From Lentzea atacamensis (GTDB lineage: Bacteria; Actinomycetota; Actinomycetes; Mycobacteriales; Pseudonocardiaceae), in contig NZ_QLTT01000009.1 of NCBI RefSeq assembly GCF_003269295.1, forward strand, positions 124,001-188,000: a DNA stretch of 64,000 nucleotides, in the 5' to 3' direction. Shown here in pieces: positions 8,699-20,329 of the stretch. The translations under genes and the position numbers were made by a program. Numbering within the stretch: the stretch's first letter is position 1; every line of letters begins with the position of its first letter. The notes below the pieces were generated by a model. That model was not told the DNA's origin, made no database searches, and saw only the letters and a list, made by a program, of their open reading frames with translations.

Positions 8699-9422
8699 CG
8701 ACCAGGCGGCGGCGCCAGTCCAGAGGACTGACGGTGATGGCCCTGCCGGGGTCGCGGACCCACTCGGTGCCACGACCTCGTGGCCGATGGCCGCAGTGGT
8801 CTCGGACGACCCGTCGAAGCCGCCGTAGAGGAGCGTCAGCCCGTGACCGGCCGCGGCGGAATCCGTGCACTGGGTGTGGGAGTAGGCGAAGCCGCGGGCA
8901 TCGGAGCCGCCTTCACCGCCGATTTCGGACTGGCCGCAACTATGGCAACAGGTGAAGTTCTCGCGGGCGGTCATACCTGCCTCCTGCAGTGCGGCGAACG
9001 CGCGAGTGAGCCGCTCAGGATCGGTTTCCCCCTGCCATGAGGTCTGCTCCACGACCCGCTCCAGCCACAACCGGTCGGCCAGCGCCTGCGCCTGCGCACG
9101 CGAAACGGGCGTGGGGTACTCCGTGTGAGCTCGGCCAGTTCGGCGCGGGAGGCGTAGCCGCCGACCAGCACCTCGCGGACCCGCGCCTCCAACTCCGCGC
9201 GCTCGTCCTCGTCGAGATCGAGCCGCGGCGCCTCGCGGAAGGATGCTCCAGCTCGTAGTCACCACCGGCCTCGTGCCAGACCTGGACGAAGACGTCGGGC
9301 AGGTCGGGTATCCGCTGAACCACCAGAAACCGGTCACCCTCGCCACCGATTCGCCGGACCAGCGCAGCCAGCTCCTCGATGGACACACGGACGTGCCGCT
9401 CCCCGTTCTCCGTTTTCACCAC
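8699..9422 (-). pseudogene. broken DUF6891-type gene
   Basis: Coding-quality protein can be followed only by changing frame. The first frame starts at GTG 9422 and reads to GGDYELEHP near 9240. The second reads REAPRLDLDEDERAELEARV and on to ELTRS near 9125. The third reads PVSRAQAQALADRL through FTCCHSCGQSEI to AIGHEVV near 8775. The fourth reads DPGRAITVSPLDWRRRL. The CxxC-type FTCCHSCG block, the YGG block and the closing W.RR segment fit proteins of the DUF6891 type. The first two junctions each look like loss of one base, and the third also lacks several codons. No single intact reading exists, so it is either a decayed gene or a run of sequencing errors. Family assignment is from memory and moderate. 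Confidence 0.6.
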
Positions 9423-9444
9423 GATCTCGAGCTTGCGCGGATCG

Positions 9445-10242
9445 CTAGTGCTGCTCGGCCAGCGCGCGGCCGATGAAGTGCGCCGACAGCAGGGCGAAGA
9501 TGTAGGCCTGCAGGACCTGCACCAGCGCCTCGAGCAGGTACAGCGCGATGGCGAGTGCGAAGCCCAGCGCCGACAACGGCTTGAGCCAGATCGGGGCCTG
9601 CAGCAACAGGAACTCGGCGCCGAGCGTGAACACCAGCACCAGCAGGTGGCCCGCGAACATCGCCGCGAACACCCGGATCGCGAGGTTCACCGGGTCGAAG
9701 AAGAACTTCAGGATGACCTCGGTCGGGATCAGCAGACCCCACAGCACCGGCTTCGGCACGTCCGCGATGATGAACTGGTTGCGCAGGTAGCCCTTGAGGC
9801 CGAACTTCCTGATGCCCACGAAGTGGTAGAGCGGGAAGATGATGATCAGCGCGATCGCGAACGGGAACCCGCTGTGCGTGAACGTCGGGAACTGCACGAG
9901 CGGGATCAGCCCGTAGACGTTGTTCACCAGCACGAAGCAGAAGATGCTGACGATCAGCGGCACGTACGGCGCGAACTCCTTCGCACCGATCTGCTCCCGC
10001 GCGATCGTGTTGCGGCCGAAGTCGTAGACCGACTCGGCGGCGAACTGCCAGCGGCTCGGGACGATCTTCAGGTTCCTCGTGGTGACGAGGAAGAACGTCA
10101 GGATGATGACGACCGACAGAACCAGCAGAACCTGCGGTTTGGTCGGCGCGAACGTGAACGGCAGTCCGAGTGGATCGTGCCAGGTGAAGATGGGCGGCAG
10201 AAGAATGTCGTCTTTGCCGGGCGGAACAAACTCGTCGGCCAT
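9445..10242 (-). CDS. atpB: orphan ATP synthase F0 subunit a
   Basis: The 265-residue protein has the five or six membrane helices and N-terminal hydrophobic-loop layout of F0 subunit a, the proton-channel half next to the c-ring. The essential Arg is in NLAIRVFAAMFAGHLL and the last-helix Gln in VQVLQAYIFALL. In most bacteria the first motif reads RLFGNMxAG, but here the Gly-Asn pair is Ala-Ala. A strong RBS (GAGGGGGA) precedes the ATG by five bases. No atpE, atpF or other F1F0 gene is nearby; the neighbours are rnj on one side and a broken gene on the other. It may be a second copy or a displaced sole copy. Confidence 0.9.
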   Translation of the reverse strand: MADEFVPPGKDDILLPPIFTWHDPLGLPFTFAPTKPQVLLVLSVVIILTFFLVTTRNLKIVPSRWQFAAESVYDFGRNTIAREQIGAKEFAPYVPLIVSIFCFVLVNNVYGLIPLVQFPTFTHSGFPFAIALIIIFPLYHFVGIRKFGLKGYLRNQFIIADVPKPVLWGLLIPTEVILKFFFDPVNLAIRVFAAMFAGHLLVLVFTLGAEFLLLQAPIWLKPLSALGFALAIALYLLEALVQVLQAYIFALLSAHFIGRALAEQH

Positions 10243-10250
10243 GGGCGTCC

Positions 10251-10293
10251 CCCTCGTCCAAGGTCAGAGATCCGACCTTAGCGGACGAGAGGG
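10251..10293. terminator. hairpin between rnj and atpB
   Basis: A long interrupted inverted repeat pairs CCCTCGTCC (10251) with GGACGAGAGGG (10283-10293). An inner stem pairs AAGGTC (10260) with GACCTT (10274) around an 8-base loop. It sits 9 bases upstream of the atpB start and about 30 bases beyond the rnj stop, so it may end the dapA-rnj transcript. No U-tract follows. Confidence 0.45.
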
Positions 10294-10324
10294 ACGCAGA
10301 TCACAGGAGGGTCACGGTCGTTGA

Positions 10325-12906
<2,582 letters not shown>

Positions 12907-12916
12907 CTACCCGAGA

Positions 12917-13528
12917 TCAGACACTTCGGTTCAACGACCGCACGCGTTCGACCGCGTCGGCGTCACCGCTGTATTCCACGCGAGCCTCGTCGCGCCCGAA
13001 CGCGAGCATCACGAGTTCGGACACCTCGCCGGTGATCACCACGCCGTTCGCTCCCGGCTTGGCGACCATGTGCTCGCCATCGGGCCGCACGAGGGTCACG
13101 CCGACCGGGGACGACCGGTAGGTGAACTTGGCGGTGAACGGCAGCAGCTTCCACAGCGCGTTCTCCCGCCTCACGTCGTACGGCCGCGGCTCCCAGTCGG
13201 TCCGTGCGCGCCGCACGTCCTCGTGGTGCACGAAGTACTCGGTTGCGTTGATGTACGCGTCGATGGGCTGGACCCAGAACGGCGGCGTGCGCACGAGGTC
13301 GAGGAGCTCGCTCCACGCCTTGTGCGCGTAGTCCTCCTGGACCTTCTCGGTCCACTTCGTGAAGACCGGCAGCAGGATGCCGGGCGCGGTGTCCAGCCGC
13401 CGCTCGCGGATCGCGAGGTGGGCGGCAAGATCCTTGGTCAGCCACGTGCCGCACAACGTCGGCGCGTCCGGGCCGAGCTCGGTCATCAGTTCGACGAGTG
13501 CTTTGCGCTCTTCACGGGCGAGACTCAC
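12917..13528 (-). CDS. TIGR03085-type metal-binding protein (DinB/MDMPI fold)
   Basis: The 203-residue protein has the N-terminal pattern of actinobacterial TIGR03085 proteins: EERKALVELM, GPDAPTLCGTW, LAAHLAIRERR, then YFVHHEDVRRAR near residue 113. The conserved His residues of AAHLAIRE and VHHEDV form the metal site of the mycothiol-dependent maleylpyruvate isomerase fold. A thiol-transferase role has been suggested for relatives but is not shown. It starts about 370 bases downstream of the lipoprotein start and 19 bases before dapA. Confidence 0.8.
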   Translation of the reverse strand: MSLAREERKALVELMTELGPDAPTLCGTWLTKDLAAHLAIRERRLDTAPGILLPVFTKWTEKVQEDYAHKAWSELLDLVRTPPFWVQPIDAYINATEYFVHHEDVRRARTDWEPRPYDVRRENALWKLLPFTAKFTYRSSPVGVTLVRPDGEHMVAKPGANGVVITGEVSELVMLAFGRDEARVEYSGDADAVERVRSLNRSV

Positions 13529-13551
13529 CCGACCATTGCATCACAACCGGC

Positions 13552-13965
13552 TCAGGACTCGTTCGGCTTGTAGCAGCTGGTGAAGCCGTCCGGCTTGGCC
13601 GAGTTGCCGGCCATCAGGGCGACCACCTGCTCGCGGTTCAGGTTCTCCGGGTAGCCGGGCCAGTCCGGTTCCTGCCCGTTGACGTGCAGTTCGTCCAGCC
13701 AGTAGCCGGACTGGCCGGAGGTCTTGGCGAACTCCAGGTCGCAGCCCTTCACCCGCACGGTGACCTCGAGGGTCTTCTCCGAGGACTTCACCGTGCGCTT
13801 GCCGATCTTCTTGGACTTCTTCGACTTCTCCGTGCTGGGCTCGCCGATGCCGGTGAAACCGGCGGCCTTGAGCTCGGCGACGAACTTGTCCTCGTTGCCG
13901 GAGCAGGCCGACAGGGTGGCCGCGCAGCCGAGCGCCAGCAGGACGGAGATGATCCTTCTCTTCAC
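13552..13965 (-). CDS. small lipoprotein paired with kinase
   Basis: The 137-residue product has a lipoprotein signal, MKRRIISVLLALGCAATLSAC, with the lipobox Cys at residue 21. It is followed by a charged Lys-rich stretch (STEKSKKSKKIGKR) and a compact domain with two Cys residues. It begins one base after the kinase stop, so the two are surely co-transcribed. It may be an extracytoplasmic partner of the kinase sensor domain; this is inference. No named family recognised. Confidence 0.75.
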   Translation of the reverse strand: MKRRIISVLLALGCAATLSACSGNEDKFVAELKAAGFTGIGEPSTEKSKKSKKIGKRTVKSSEKTLEVTVRVKGCDLEFAKTSGQSGYWLDELHVNGQEPDWPGYPENLNREQVVALMAGNSAKPDGFTSCYKPNES

Positions 13966-13966
13966 G

Positions 13967-15409
<1,443 letters not shown>

Positions 15410-15477
15410 GCGCTCCTACACCAGAAGAACCGGGGGCGATGACGGTACTTCAGACCCGCCATGTGGAGGATCGGTTC

Positions 15478-15879
15478 CTACACTTCCGGCGCTACAACCA
15501 GTTCGTGACCTGCGGCACGCAGCGCGAGCACGGCACGACCGAGGTCGGTGTGCTTCACGAGCAGGTGGTCGGTGTCGTAAGTGGACACCGCGAAGAGCGA
15601 GACACCCGCGGCGGCGAGCTCACCCGCGAGCGCGGCCATGATGCCGGTGAGCGTGAACTCCAGCGGCCCGCGCACGGTGAGCAGCCGCCAGCCCTTCTCC
15701 GCGTTCTCGCCGGGCAGGGCGAACGACGACGGCGCGATGATCGACAGTTCGTCCGGGGTCCTCGTCACGGAGACCAGCACGTCGGTCAGGTCGAGCAGCC
15801 CGGCGGGGAGCGGGGCGTCCGCCGCCAGGCGCGTGACCGTGTATTCGCCGGGGCGGACGTCCACGATGAGCCGCTTCAT
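15478..15879 (-). CDS. ACT-domain protein
   Basis: The 133-residue protein has two ACT-like halves. The second is clear: PLEFTLTGIMAALAGELAAAGVSLFAVSTYDTDHLLVK, the amino-acid-binding ACT pattern seen in the CASTOR/YozR-like group. It lies five bases downstream of thyX on the same strand, so both are likely on one transcript. Ligand unknown; a small regulatory or sensor role is inferred. Confidence 0.8.
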   Translation of the reverse strand: MKRLIVDVRPGEYTVTRLAADAPLPAGLLDLTDVLVSVTRTPDELSIIAPSSFALPGENAEKGWRLLTVRGPLEFTLTGIMAALAGELAAAGVSLFAVSTYDTDHLLVKHTDLGRAVLALRAAGHELVVAPEV

Positions 15880-15884
15880 GGGCG

Positions 15885-16589
15885 TCAGCCTTCAACCACC
15901 AGTGGGCTCGAAGCAACTTCTGTGCCGTCCGGGAGTGTCGAGATCACGAAGTCGGCGAACGCGTTCGGCGCGGCCTTGATCAGTTCACGCAGGCAGGCGA
16001 CGGCGAGCTCGCGCAGTTCGACGTTGATGTGCTCGGTCGCGCGCATCGCGACGAAGTGCCGCCACGAACGGTAGTTGCCCGTCACGACGATCTCGGTGCC
16101 GGTCGCGTTGGGCAGCACTGACCTGGCGATCTGCCGCGCGCGCCGGCCGTTGACCGTCTTCTCCAGGCTCCGCACCAGGTCCTCGTACGCCTTGAGGCTC
16201 GCCTCGGTCGCCGCGACGAACCGGGCGTGCAGCTCCGGGTCTCCTGCGATGAGCTCGGGCTCGACCACGTCGGTCGGGTCGGTGCGCTGGGAGAGCTGCG
16301 AGTACGAGAAGTGCCGGTGCCGGATCAGCTCGTGGGTGAGCGAGCGGGGCAGCTCGGTCAGGTAGAGCGTCGCGCTGCCGTGCTCGAACGCGGCGAGGTG
16401 GCCGACGTCGAGCAGGTGGTGCAGAAACGTCGCGTTCGTGTTCGTCATGGGGTTCGAGCGGTCCCACGACTGGTAGCAGGCCCGGCCGGCGAACTCGACG
16501 AGCGCCGCGCCACCGTCCGCGTCGGTGGTCCACGGCACGTCGTCCGGTGGGATGAACTCGGTTTTCGCCACCAAGCGCACTCTCGGCAT
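15885..16589 (-). CDS. thyX: flavin-dependent thymidylate synthase
   Basis: From the ATG at 16589 ([12 protein letters not shown]) the protein is 234 residues. The diagnostic motif [13 protein letters not shown] (RHRx7S) lies near residue 87. This enzyme makes dTMP from dUMP with methylenetetrahydrofolate, FAD and NADPH. The frame is open 13 codons upstream, but that part is not family-like. An ACT-domain gene follows at once. The start is divergent from the hicB-like gene, with a palindromic site in the 68-base gap. Confidence 0.95.
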   Translation of the reverse strand: MPRVRLVAKTEFIPPDDVPWTTDADGGAALVEFAGRACYQSWDRSNPMTNTNATFLHHLLDVGHLAAFEHGSATLYLTELPRSLTHELIRHRHFSYSQLSQRTDPTDVVEPELIAGDPELHARFVAATEASLKAYEDLVRSLEKTVNGRRARQIARSVLPNATGTEIVVTGNYRSWRHFVAMRATEHINVELRELAVACLRELIKAAPNAFADFVISTLPDGTEVASSPLVVEG

Positions 16590-16628
16590 GCCCCGGACAT
16601 TAGCCCTGATGCCAGGTGGCGGTTGCAC

Positions 16629-16657
16629 GACACCAGAAGTGACGTCATAGTGGTGTC
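16629..16657. promoter_or_regulatory. nested palindrome before hicB-like gene
   Basis: GACACCA at 16629 pairs with TGGTGTC at 16651-16657, and the perfect 8-mer TGACGTCA lies in the middle at 16640-16647. The right arm touches the ATG at 16658. Its position fits an autoregulatory operator for the ribbon-helix-helix protein encoded next, and it could also affect thyX. The role is inferred. Confidence 0.45.
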
Positions 16658-17161
16658 ATGGATCTGTCGCCGTACATCGCGTCACTGCGCGAGGACCTGG
16701 CGACGGCCGCATCAGCGGGGGACGAGAACACCCGTCGAACGGCCGCCGCGTTGTCCGCAGCGCTCGAACCAGCCGCGCGACTGGCAATCATGAACGCACT
16801 GTCGGACCTGGCCGCGGAGGTCACCGCCTCCCTGGACGGCCAGGTCGTGGAGGTTCGGCTGGCCGGCCGGGACGTCCAGGTGGTCGTCACCGGGTCCGCG
16901 GAGCCGGAGCCTGAGCCCGCCCCGCGGCACGAGGTGCCGCTCGGTGACGCCACGGGTGACATCAGCCGCATCACGCTGCGCATGATCAACGAGCTCAAGT
17001 CGAAGGCCGAGGCCGCCGCGGCGGCCCAGGGTGTGTCGCTGAACTCGTTCATCCAGCAGGCCGTGGGTGGCGCGGTGCACGGCAAGCACAAGCATCAGCA
17101 CAAGGGGTGGAGCGGAGGCACCGGCTCCGGGTCGCGTGTCCGCGGATGGGTGCAGGGGTGA
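16658..17161 (+). CDS. HicB-like ribbon-helix-helix protein
   Basis: The 167-residue protein has a helical N-terminus and an acidic Pro/Glu linker. A C-terminal RHH-like stretch (SRITLRMINELKSKAEAAAAAQGVSLNSFIQQAV) resembles HicB/Arc DNA-binding folds. A His/Lys/Gly-rich tail follows. No HicA-like toxin gene is adjacent, so the common label antitoxin is not supported. Its TGA overlaps the GTG of the DUF4097 gene (GTGA), so the pair is translationally coupled. It may repress its own operon through the palindrome at its start. Confidence 0.75.
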   Translation: MDLSPYIASLREDLATAASAGDENTRRTAAALSAALEPAARLAIMNALSDLAAEVTASLDGQVVEVRLAGRDVQVVVTGSAEPEPEPAPRHEVPLGDATGDISRITLRMINELKSKAEAAAAAQGVSLNSFIQQAVGGAVHGKHKHQHKGWSGGTGSGSRVRGWVQG

Positions 17162-18060
17162 GCGGGATGACCGAACCGACAGGCGTGGTGCGTCAGCAGA
17201 GCTTCGAGTTCGCGGGCATCGCCGAGATCGACATCTCGCTGCTCAGCGGGCGCGTGCAGGTGCGGCTGGTGGACGAGCCGGGCGTGCACGTCGAGGTGCG
17301 GCACGACCCGACCGCCGGCAACTCGTGGACAGAGGGCCTGTCCAGCGTGCTCAGCTGGGTGAGCGGCCAGTTCGGGCCCGAGAAGGGCGCTCCCGCGGCG
17401 GCCGGTCCCGAGGAGGCGGTCCGGGAAGCCCGCGTCGAGCTGCTGGGCAACCGTTTGCGCATCGAGTCGTCCAAGGCGCTGCCGTTGCGCGCGGTGCCGC
17501 TGTCCGTGGTCGTGACGGCGCCTGTGGGGTCACACGTGACGTCACGGACGGGCGCGGCTGACGTCACCGTGACGGGTGGCGCCGGCCGGCTCGACCTGAA
17601 CACCGGCACGGGCAGCGTGTCCGCGGACCGGGCGGCCGGCGAGGCCAAGGTCAACTCGGGCGCGGGAACCGTGCGGCTGGGCACGATGCTCGCGTCGTTG
17701 AAGGCCAAGACCGGCAGCGGTGACGTCGAGGTGTCGTCCGTGGGCGGCAACACCACGCTGATCACCGGAACCGGCGACGTGTGGCTGGGCGCGGTGCAGG
17801 GCAACGTCCAGGTCCGCACCGGCAGCGGTGACCTGACCGTGGCCGACGCGGCTTCCGGCGAGATCCATCTCGGCACCGGATCCGGCAACATCCGCGTGGG
17901 CATCCGTCAGGGCACGCTCGCGCGCATCGACCTGGTCTCCACGTCCGGCAACGCCCGCAGCGACTTCGAGGTCTCGGCCGAACCGCTGGGTGACGCGTCG
18001 CTGTCGGTCACGGGCCGCACGGGCAGTGGCAACGCGCTCGTGACAGCCGCCGCGAACTGA
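17158..18060 (+). CDS. DUF4097-family beta-solenoid-like protein
   Basis: From the GTG at 17158, which overlaps the upstream stop, it has 300 residues; an ATG at 17167 is the alternative. The second half repeats a short beta unit: GAADVTVTGGAGRLDLNTG, KTGSGDVEVSSVGG, GTGDVWLGAVQGNV, TGSGDLTVADAASG. Such right-handed beta repeats define the DUF4097 family, which is often coupled to transcription factors. No signal peptide is seen. Together with the upstream RHH protein it forms a two-gene unit of unknown role, possibly envelope-stress sensing; this is inference. Confidence 0.82.
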   Translation: MSGMTEPTGVVRQQSFEFAGIAEIDISLLSGRVQVRLVDEPGVHVEVRHDPTAGNSWTEGLSSVLSWVSGQFGPEKGAPAAAGPEEAVREARVELLGNRLRIESSKALPLRAVPLSVVVTAPVGSHVTSRTGAADVTVTGGAGRLDLNTGTGSVSADRAAGEAKVNSGAGTVRLGTMLASLKAKTGSGDVEVSSVGGNTTLITGTGDVWLGAVQGNVQVRTGSGDLTVADAASGEIHLGTGSGNIRVGIRQGTLARIDLVSTSGNARSDFEVSAEPLGDASLSVTGRTGSGNALVTAAAN

Positions 18061-18091
18061 CCGGGGGGTCGGAGGGAACGGACGGCGTCCC

Positions 18092-18586
18092 CTACGGCTC
18101 CTGGAACGGCTTGGAGCCGCCGGGGACGTCGTCCGGGAAGATCGGGCAGCGGATCTCGCCGGTCAGGAACTTCCTGACGAAGGCCGAGAAGCTCCCGTCG
18201 AACGACCAGCTCTGCCGCAGGTCCGTGATCACCACGGTCCACTCGTCCGGCTCGCCGAGGGTGTACCAGAGGCAGTGGTCGCCGTTGAGCGTCGTGCCCC
18301 AGGGCAGCAGACCCGGCACGTCCGGGTGCACGCGGAGACCCGGCTGCCTGCGCAACGCCCGCAGGATCTTGGGCGCCTGCGCCATCCAGTTCATGAACCC
18401 GGCCCGCGCGGTGGGGTGCAGGATCCGGACGTAACCGCCGACGATCAGCGGCGGGTAGGCCTCGGCGAGGTGGACGTAGTCGCTGGGCAGCTCCGTACCC
18501 GCCCGCGCTTTGACCGCGTCCCAGTCAACCGGGTCAGGACGCCTTTCCGGCGCTCCCAGCAGATCGATCCACTCGTCAGGCGGCAC
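18092..18586 (-). CDS. SMI1/KNR4 (SUKH) family protein
   Basis: The 164-residue protein has the SUKH pattern: WDAVKARAGTELPSDYVHLAEAYPP near the N-terminus, GLLPWGTTLNGDHCLWYTLG in the middle and a closing FVRKFLTGEI helix. SUKH proteins are often immunity proteins against polymorphic toxins, but no toxin gene is nearby, so only the fold can be stated. It lies 18 bases downstream of the TetR gene on the same strand and converges on the DUF4097 gene. Confidence 0.8.
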   Translation of the reverse strand: MPPDEWIDLLGAPERRPDPVDWDAVKARAGTELPSDYVHLAEAYPPLIVGGYVRILHPTARAGFMNWMAQAPKILRALRRQPGLRVHPDVPGLLPWGTTLNGDHCLWYTLGEPDEWTVVITDLRQSWSFDGSFSAFVRKFLTGEIRCPIFPDDVPGGSKPFQEP

Positions 18587-18604
18587 CGCTCACCTCCGTG
18601 ACCC

Positions 18605-19213
18605 TCAAGCATCGCCTGCGGCACTCGGGGTTCGGTTGTACCGCAGTCCGGCGATGACCAGTGAGACGACGGCGTCGAACGCGTCCTGAATGTGAGGATC
18701 CCCCCACTCCTGCGCGTGCGCGGGGTGGTGGAACTTCTCCGTCGCGTCCCAGACCGCCTTCGCCGTCGCGGCCACGTCGTCGGTCACGAACTCCTGGGTT
18801 TCCACTCCCGCCGAAATGATGCGCGCGACCAGACCCACCATGTGCCTGATGTGGTACTCGGGGATGGCCTTGCTCTCCTTGACCAGCACCTGGAACGTCG
18901 CGAACAGCTCAGGGTCCTCGGTGTGGCCGTGCCGCTTCTTGTCGAAGAGCTGCTGCAGCCAGGTCTTCAACGTCTCGCCGACGGTGAGGCCCTGGTCGAA
19001 CCTCGGCGTCATCTGCTCGTGGACGGCGTCGAGCCAGCGGCGGGTCACCGCCTCCCTGAGCGCGGCCTTCGTGGCGAAGTGGCGGTAGACGCTGCCGTGG
19101 CTGACCCCGAGCGCCTTGGCGACGTCGACCACCGTCGCCTTGGCGGGCCCGTACCTGCGCAGCACCTCTTCGGTCGCCGCGAGGATCGCCTCTGAGGTCA
19201 ACGCCTCCGCCAC
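18605..19213 (-). CDS. TetR-family regulator
   Basis: From the GTG at 19213 it has 202 residues. The helix-turn-helix is VVDVAKALGVSHGSVYRHFATKAAL near residues 27-51, typical of TetR, followed by a helical ligand domain with DDVAATAKAVWDATEKFHHPAH. RBS GAGAGGTGAG sits inside the end of the aldo/keto reductase gene, whose stop lies four bases upstream, so the two form an operon. The 9-bp-arm inverted repeat at 20248 upstream of that operon is its likely operator. Confidence 0.85.
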   Translation of the reverse strand: MAEALTSEAILAATEEVLRRYGPAKATVVDVAKALGVSHGSVYRHFATKAALREAVTRRWLDAVHEQMTPRFDQGLTVGETLKTWLQQLFDKKRHGHTEDPELFATFQVLVKESKAIPEYHIRHMVGLVARIISAGVETQEFVTDDVAATAKAVWDATEKFHHPAHAQEWGDPHIQDAFDAVVSLVIAGLRYNRTPSAAGDA

Positions 19214-19217
19214 GTAC

Positions 19218-20201
19218 TCACCTCTCGCTGTCCAGCATGGCCATCTGCGCGGCCGCGTAGCGCGTGCCCGCAGCGGCCCCAACAGGAACAACGGCCTCGA
19301 TCTCCTGCAATTCCCGCTCGGTGAACGTCACGTCGACGGCACCGATCGCCTCGCTCAGCCTCGCACGCTTGGTCGTGCCGACGAGAGGCACCACGTCCTC
19401 ACCGCGCGCCGCGACCCAGGCGATGGCCAGCTGAGCGACCGTGACGCCCTTGTTCTCCGCGATCTCGTTGAGCTTCTGGACGAGCGCGACGTTGTGGTTC
19501 AGGTTGTCGCCCTGGAACCGGGGCGAGTGGCCGCGCCAGTCGCCGGCGTCGAGGGCGGGCGGCGCGGCCGAGATCAGCCCGCGAGCGAGCACCGCGTAGG
19601 CCGTGATGCCGATGCCGAGCTCGCGCGTGGTCTGCAGGATCTCCCGCTCGACACCGCGTTCCAGCACCGAGTACTCGATCTGCAGGTCGGCGATCGGGTG
19701 GACGGCGTGGGCCCTGCGGATGGTCTCCGCGCCGACCTCGCTGAGGCCGATGTGCCGCACGTGGCCCTTCTCGATCTGCTCGGCGATGGCGCCGACGGTG
19801 TCCTCGATCGGCACGCTCGGGTCGAGCCGCGCGGGCCGGTAGATGTCGACGTGGTCGGTGCCGAGCCGCTGCAACGAGTACGCGAGGAAGTTGGCGACCG
19901 CGGCCGGCCTCGTGTCGAAGCCGATGAACCCGCCGTCCGCGTCCCGCATCCCGCCGAACTTGACGCTGAGCTGCACCTCGTCCCTGCGGCCCCGGACGAC
20001 CTCGCTGATGAGCAGCTCGTTGTGCCCCATCCCGTAGAAGTCACCGGTGTCGAGCAACGTGACGCCCGCGTCCATCGCCGCGCGGATCGTCGCGATGCTC
20101 TCGTCACGGTCGGCCGGGCCGTAGCTGTGGGACATGCCCATGCAGCCGAGCCCGATGGCGGACACGACCGGGCCGGTGGCTCCGAGCTGACGCTTCTGCA
20201 T
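19218..20201 (-). CDS. aldo/keto reductase
   Basis: The 327-residue TIM-barrel oxidoreductase shows LGCMGMSHSYG, the catalytic Asp and Tyr in LLDTGDFYGMGHNE near residues 51 and 56, and the Lys in SVKFGG near 80. The NADPH-binding block is VPLVGTTKRARLSEA. At the usual fourth active-site position (QHR in many homologues) it reads YRPARLD, so the His is replaced by Ala, as in some relatives I recall. It leads the AKR-tetR operon and is divergent from arsR-SRPBCC. Confidence 0.88.
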   Translation of the reverse strand: MQKRQLGATGPVVSAIGLGCMGMSHSYGPADRDESIATIRAAMDAGVTLLDTGDFYGMGHNELLISEVVRGRRDEVQLSVKFGGMRDADGGFIGFDTRPAAVANFLAYSLQRLGTDHVDIYRPARLDPSVPIEDTVGAIAEQIEKGHVRHIGLSEVGAETIRRAHAVHPIADLQIEYSVLERGVEREILQTTRELGIGITAYAVLARGLISAAPPALDAGDWRGHSPRFQGDNLNHNVALVQKLNEIAENKGVTVAQLAIAWVAARGEDVVPLVGTTKRARLSEAIGAVDVTFTERELQEIEAVVPVGAAAGTRYAAAQMAMLDSER

Positions 20202-20247
20202 CTCCGAACTCCTTCGTCTCTTCGGTCACTCCACCGTGTCCGATGGA

Positions 20248-20271
20248 CTGACAGATTTCAATATCTGTCAG
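20248..20271. promoter_or_regulatory. inverted repeat, likely TetR operator
   Basis: CTGACAGAT and ATCTGTCAG form perfect 9-base arms around a 6-base AT-rich centre. The site lies 47 bases upstream of the aldo/keto reductase ATG in the divergent region. Length and symmetry fit a TetR-family operator. Confidence 0.5.
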
Positions 20272-20290
20272 CCGTCATTTGTCTGTGGGA

Positions 20291-20317
20291 TTGACAAAAT
20301 AGTTTTGAACGTTCAAA
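20291..20317 (+). promoter_or_regulatory. -35 box and 14-bp palindrome before arsR-like gene
   Basis: TTGACA at 20291-20296 is a consensus -35 box for the plus-strand gene at 20330. Downstream of it the perfect palindrome TTTGAACGTTCAAA covers 20304-20317 and overlaps the expected -10 position. This is the place for an ArsR-type repressor to block RNA polymerase. Only the palindrome and the -35 box are seen; the control role is inferred. Confidence 0.5.
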
Positions 20318-20329
20318 GTTGTTTTTGCG

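Noticed and set aside
16658-17161. Type II toxin-antitoxin system
   Set aside because: A HicB-like fold is seen, but no HicA or other toxin lies beside it.
18092-18586. Polymorphic toxin immunity locus
   Set aside because: SUKH fold only; no toxin gene, Rhs or WXG100 protein is found nearby.
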